Shown piece by piece: positions 5,188-5,594 of a DNA stretch of 5,594 bases; position 1 is the first letter of the stretch; the number at the start of each line of letters is the position of its first letter. The DNA comes from Alphaproteobacteria bacterium (GTDB lineage: Bacteria > Pseudomonadota > Alphaproteobacteria > Rickettsiales > SXRF01), in the NCBI GenBank assembly GCA_020050695.1, contig JAGVKI010000155.1:1-5594 (forward strand), given 5' to 3'. Made by a program: the position numbers and the translations under genes. The notes beneath the pieces were generated by a model. That model saw only the letters and a program-made list of their open reading frames with translations, searched no databases and was not told the origin of the DNA.

Positions 5188-5594
5188 CTATTGGTTCATG
5201 AAAGATGTTTTATTCTCTGCCGGTGAGAATGACGGACGCAGCAGTCCCTTTTTATGGCCGCAGACAATCGCAACCTCAAGCAATAATGATCCCTGCCCAT
5301 CCTTAAAATAATGCAACAGATGCGCCGCAAGCTGCGCCTTATCATTCAGCCTGTAGCTGGCGTCATACCCCAGAACCGATGCCAGCGCTGAAAAATCCAC
5401 ATCTGCGCCGCAGGTTTTCTGGCCGCCTACCGAATCATGCGCCTTGTTATTAAGCACAATATGACACACGTTGCTTTGCGCCGTGCTGCAAGCCGCACCT
5501 GCATGCATAAGCAATGCGCCGTCACCATCCAATAACAGCACTTTCTGCCCCGAAGAAAAACCATACCCGGCGGCGATGCTCTGGGCATGCCCCA
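5188..5594 (-). CDS. aepY: Phosphonopyruvate decarboxylase, C-terminal part (runs off right edge)
   Basis: The frame is open from the right edge down to TAG at 5190-5188, about 135 residues, and continues upstream outside the window. It is the thiamine-diphosphate-binding C-terminal domain: 'GHAQSIAAGYG', then 'LLLDGDGALLMHAG' with the GDG cofactor motif, then 'HIVLNN' about 25 residues later, completing the Mg/ThDP-binding signature. 'HDSVGGQ' and the ending 'PAENKTSFM' resemble phosphonopyruvate decarboxylase (Ppd/AepY), which converts phosphonopyruvate to phosphonoacetaldehyde and drives the unfavourable PEP mutase step in phosphonate synthesis. Sulfopyruvate decarboxylase is a close relative, but that family usually has a different sequence after the 'NN'. 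No GTG or ATG inside the window is the true start, since homology precedes them. The membrane protein gene follows 7 nt downstream. ThDP-enzyme identity is near certain; substrate is probable. Confidence 0.85.
   Translation of the reverse strand, partial: GHAQSIAAGYGFSSGQKVLLLDGDGALLMHAGAACSTAQSNVCHIVLNNKAHDSVGGQKTCGADVDFSALASVLGYDASYRLNDKAQLAAHLLHYFKDGQGSLLLEVAIVCGHKKGLLRPSFSPAENKTSFMNQ

Noticed and set aside
4905..5201. Plus-strand open frame of 98 codons overlapping the membrane-protein gene
   Set aside because: Antisense to a gene with signal peptide, membrane span and operon spacing; the frame itself has no features.

Overview
The window looks like a chromosomal segment from an alphaproteobacterium, probably from a draft or metagenome assembly. 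The evidence is gene order and protein type: priA is divergent from a small transaldolase gene (fsa/tal), which is followed by a DUF484 gene, a small secreted protein gene and xerC, an arrangement I associate with Alphaproteobacteria. No rRNA or other marker fixes the lineage more closely.

Left edge (1 to about 241): a high-GC3 fragment encoding the C-terminus of a SnoaL/NTF2-like protein, followed by a 51-bp block of heptad repeats in inverted arrangement. At about 241-250 this meets priA (minus strand), which stops in the middle of its zinc-binding region and lacks roughly its last 300 residues. Composition, the broken gene and the repeat together suggest that 1 to about 241 is foreign to the rest, either by rearrangement or by an assembly or cloning chimera.

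Centre (1490-4640): an 85-bp divergent promoter region, then a co-directional run: transaldolase (1575-2231), DUF484/GAF-like protein (2268-3002), an unrecognised secreted four-cysteine protein (3004-3645, 1 nt after the previous stop) and the tyrosine recombinase XerC (3708-4640) with all six catalytic residues. The run combines sugar-phosphate metabolism with chromosome-dimer resolution. The short gaps suggest shared transcription.

Right (4641-5594): a complete tRNA-Arg(CCG) with encoded CCA (4738-4814). Its last 18 nt plus 9 nt of flank recur exactly 146 bp downstream (27-bp direct repeat, 4797-4823 and 4943-4969). Between the copies lie 119 bp dominated by hairpins. The second copy runs into the stop codon of a convergent gene. 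This is the layout of an integration site in a tRNA 3' end, but with almost no cargo, and it is the most interesting structure here. Beyond it, on the minus strand, are a small membrane protein (4962-5180) and, 7 nt upstream of it, the C-terminal part of a thiamine-diphosphate enzyme best read as phosphonopyruvate decarboxylase (5188 to beyond the right edge). That hints at a phosphonate biosynthesis locus outside the window.
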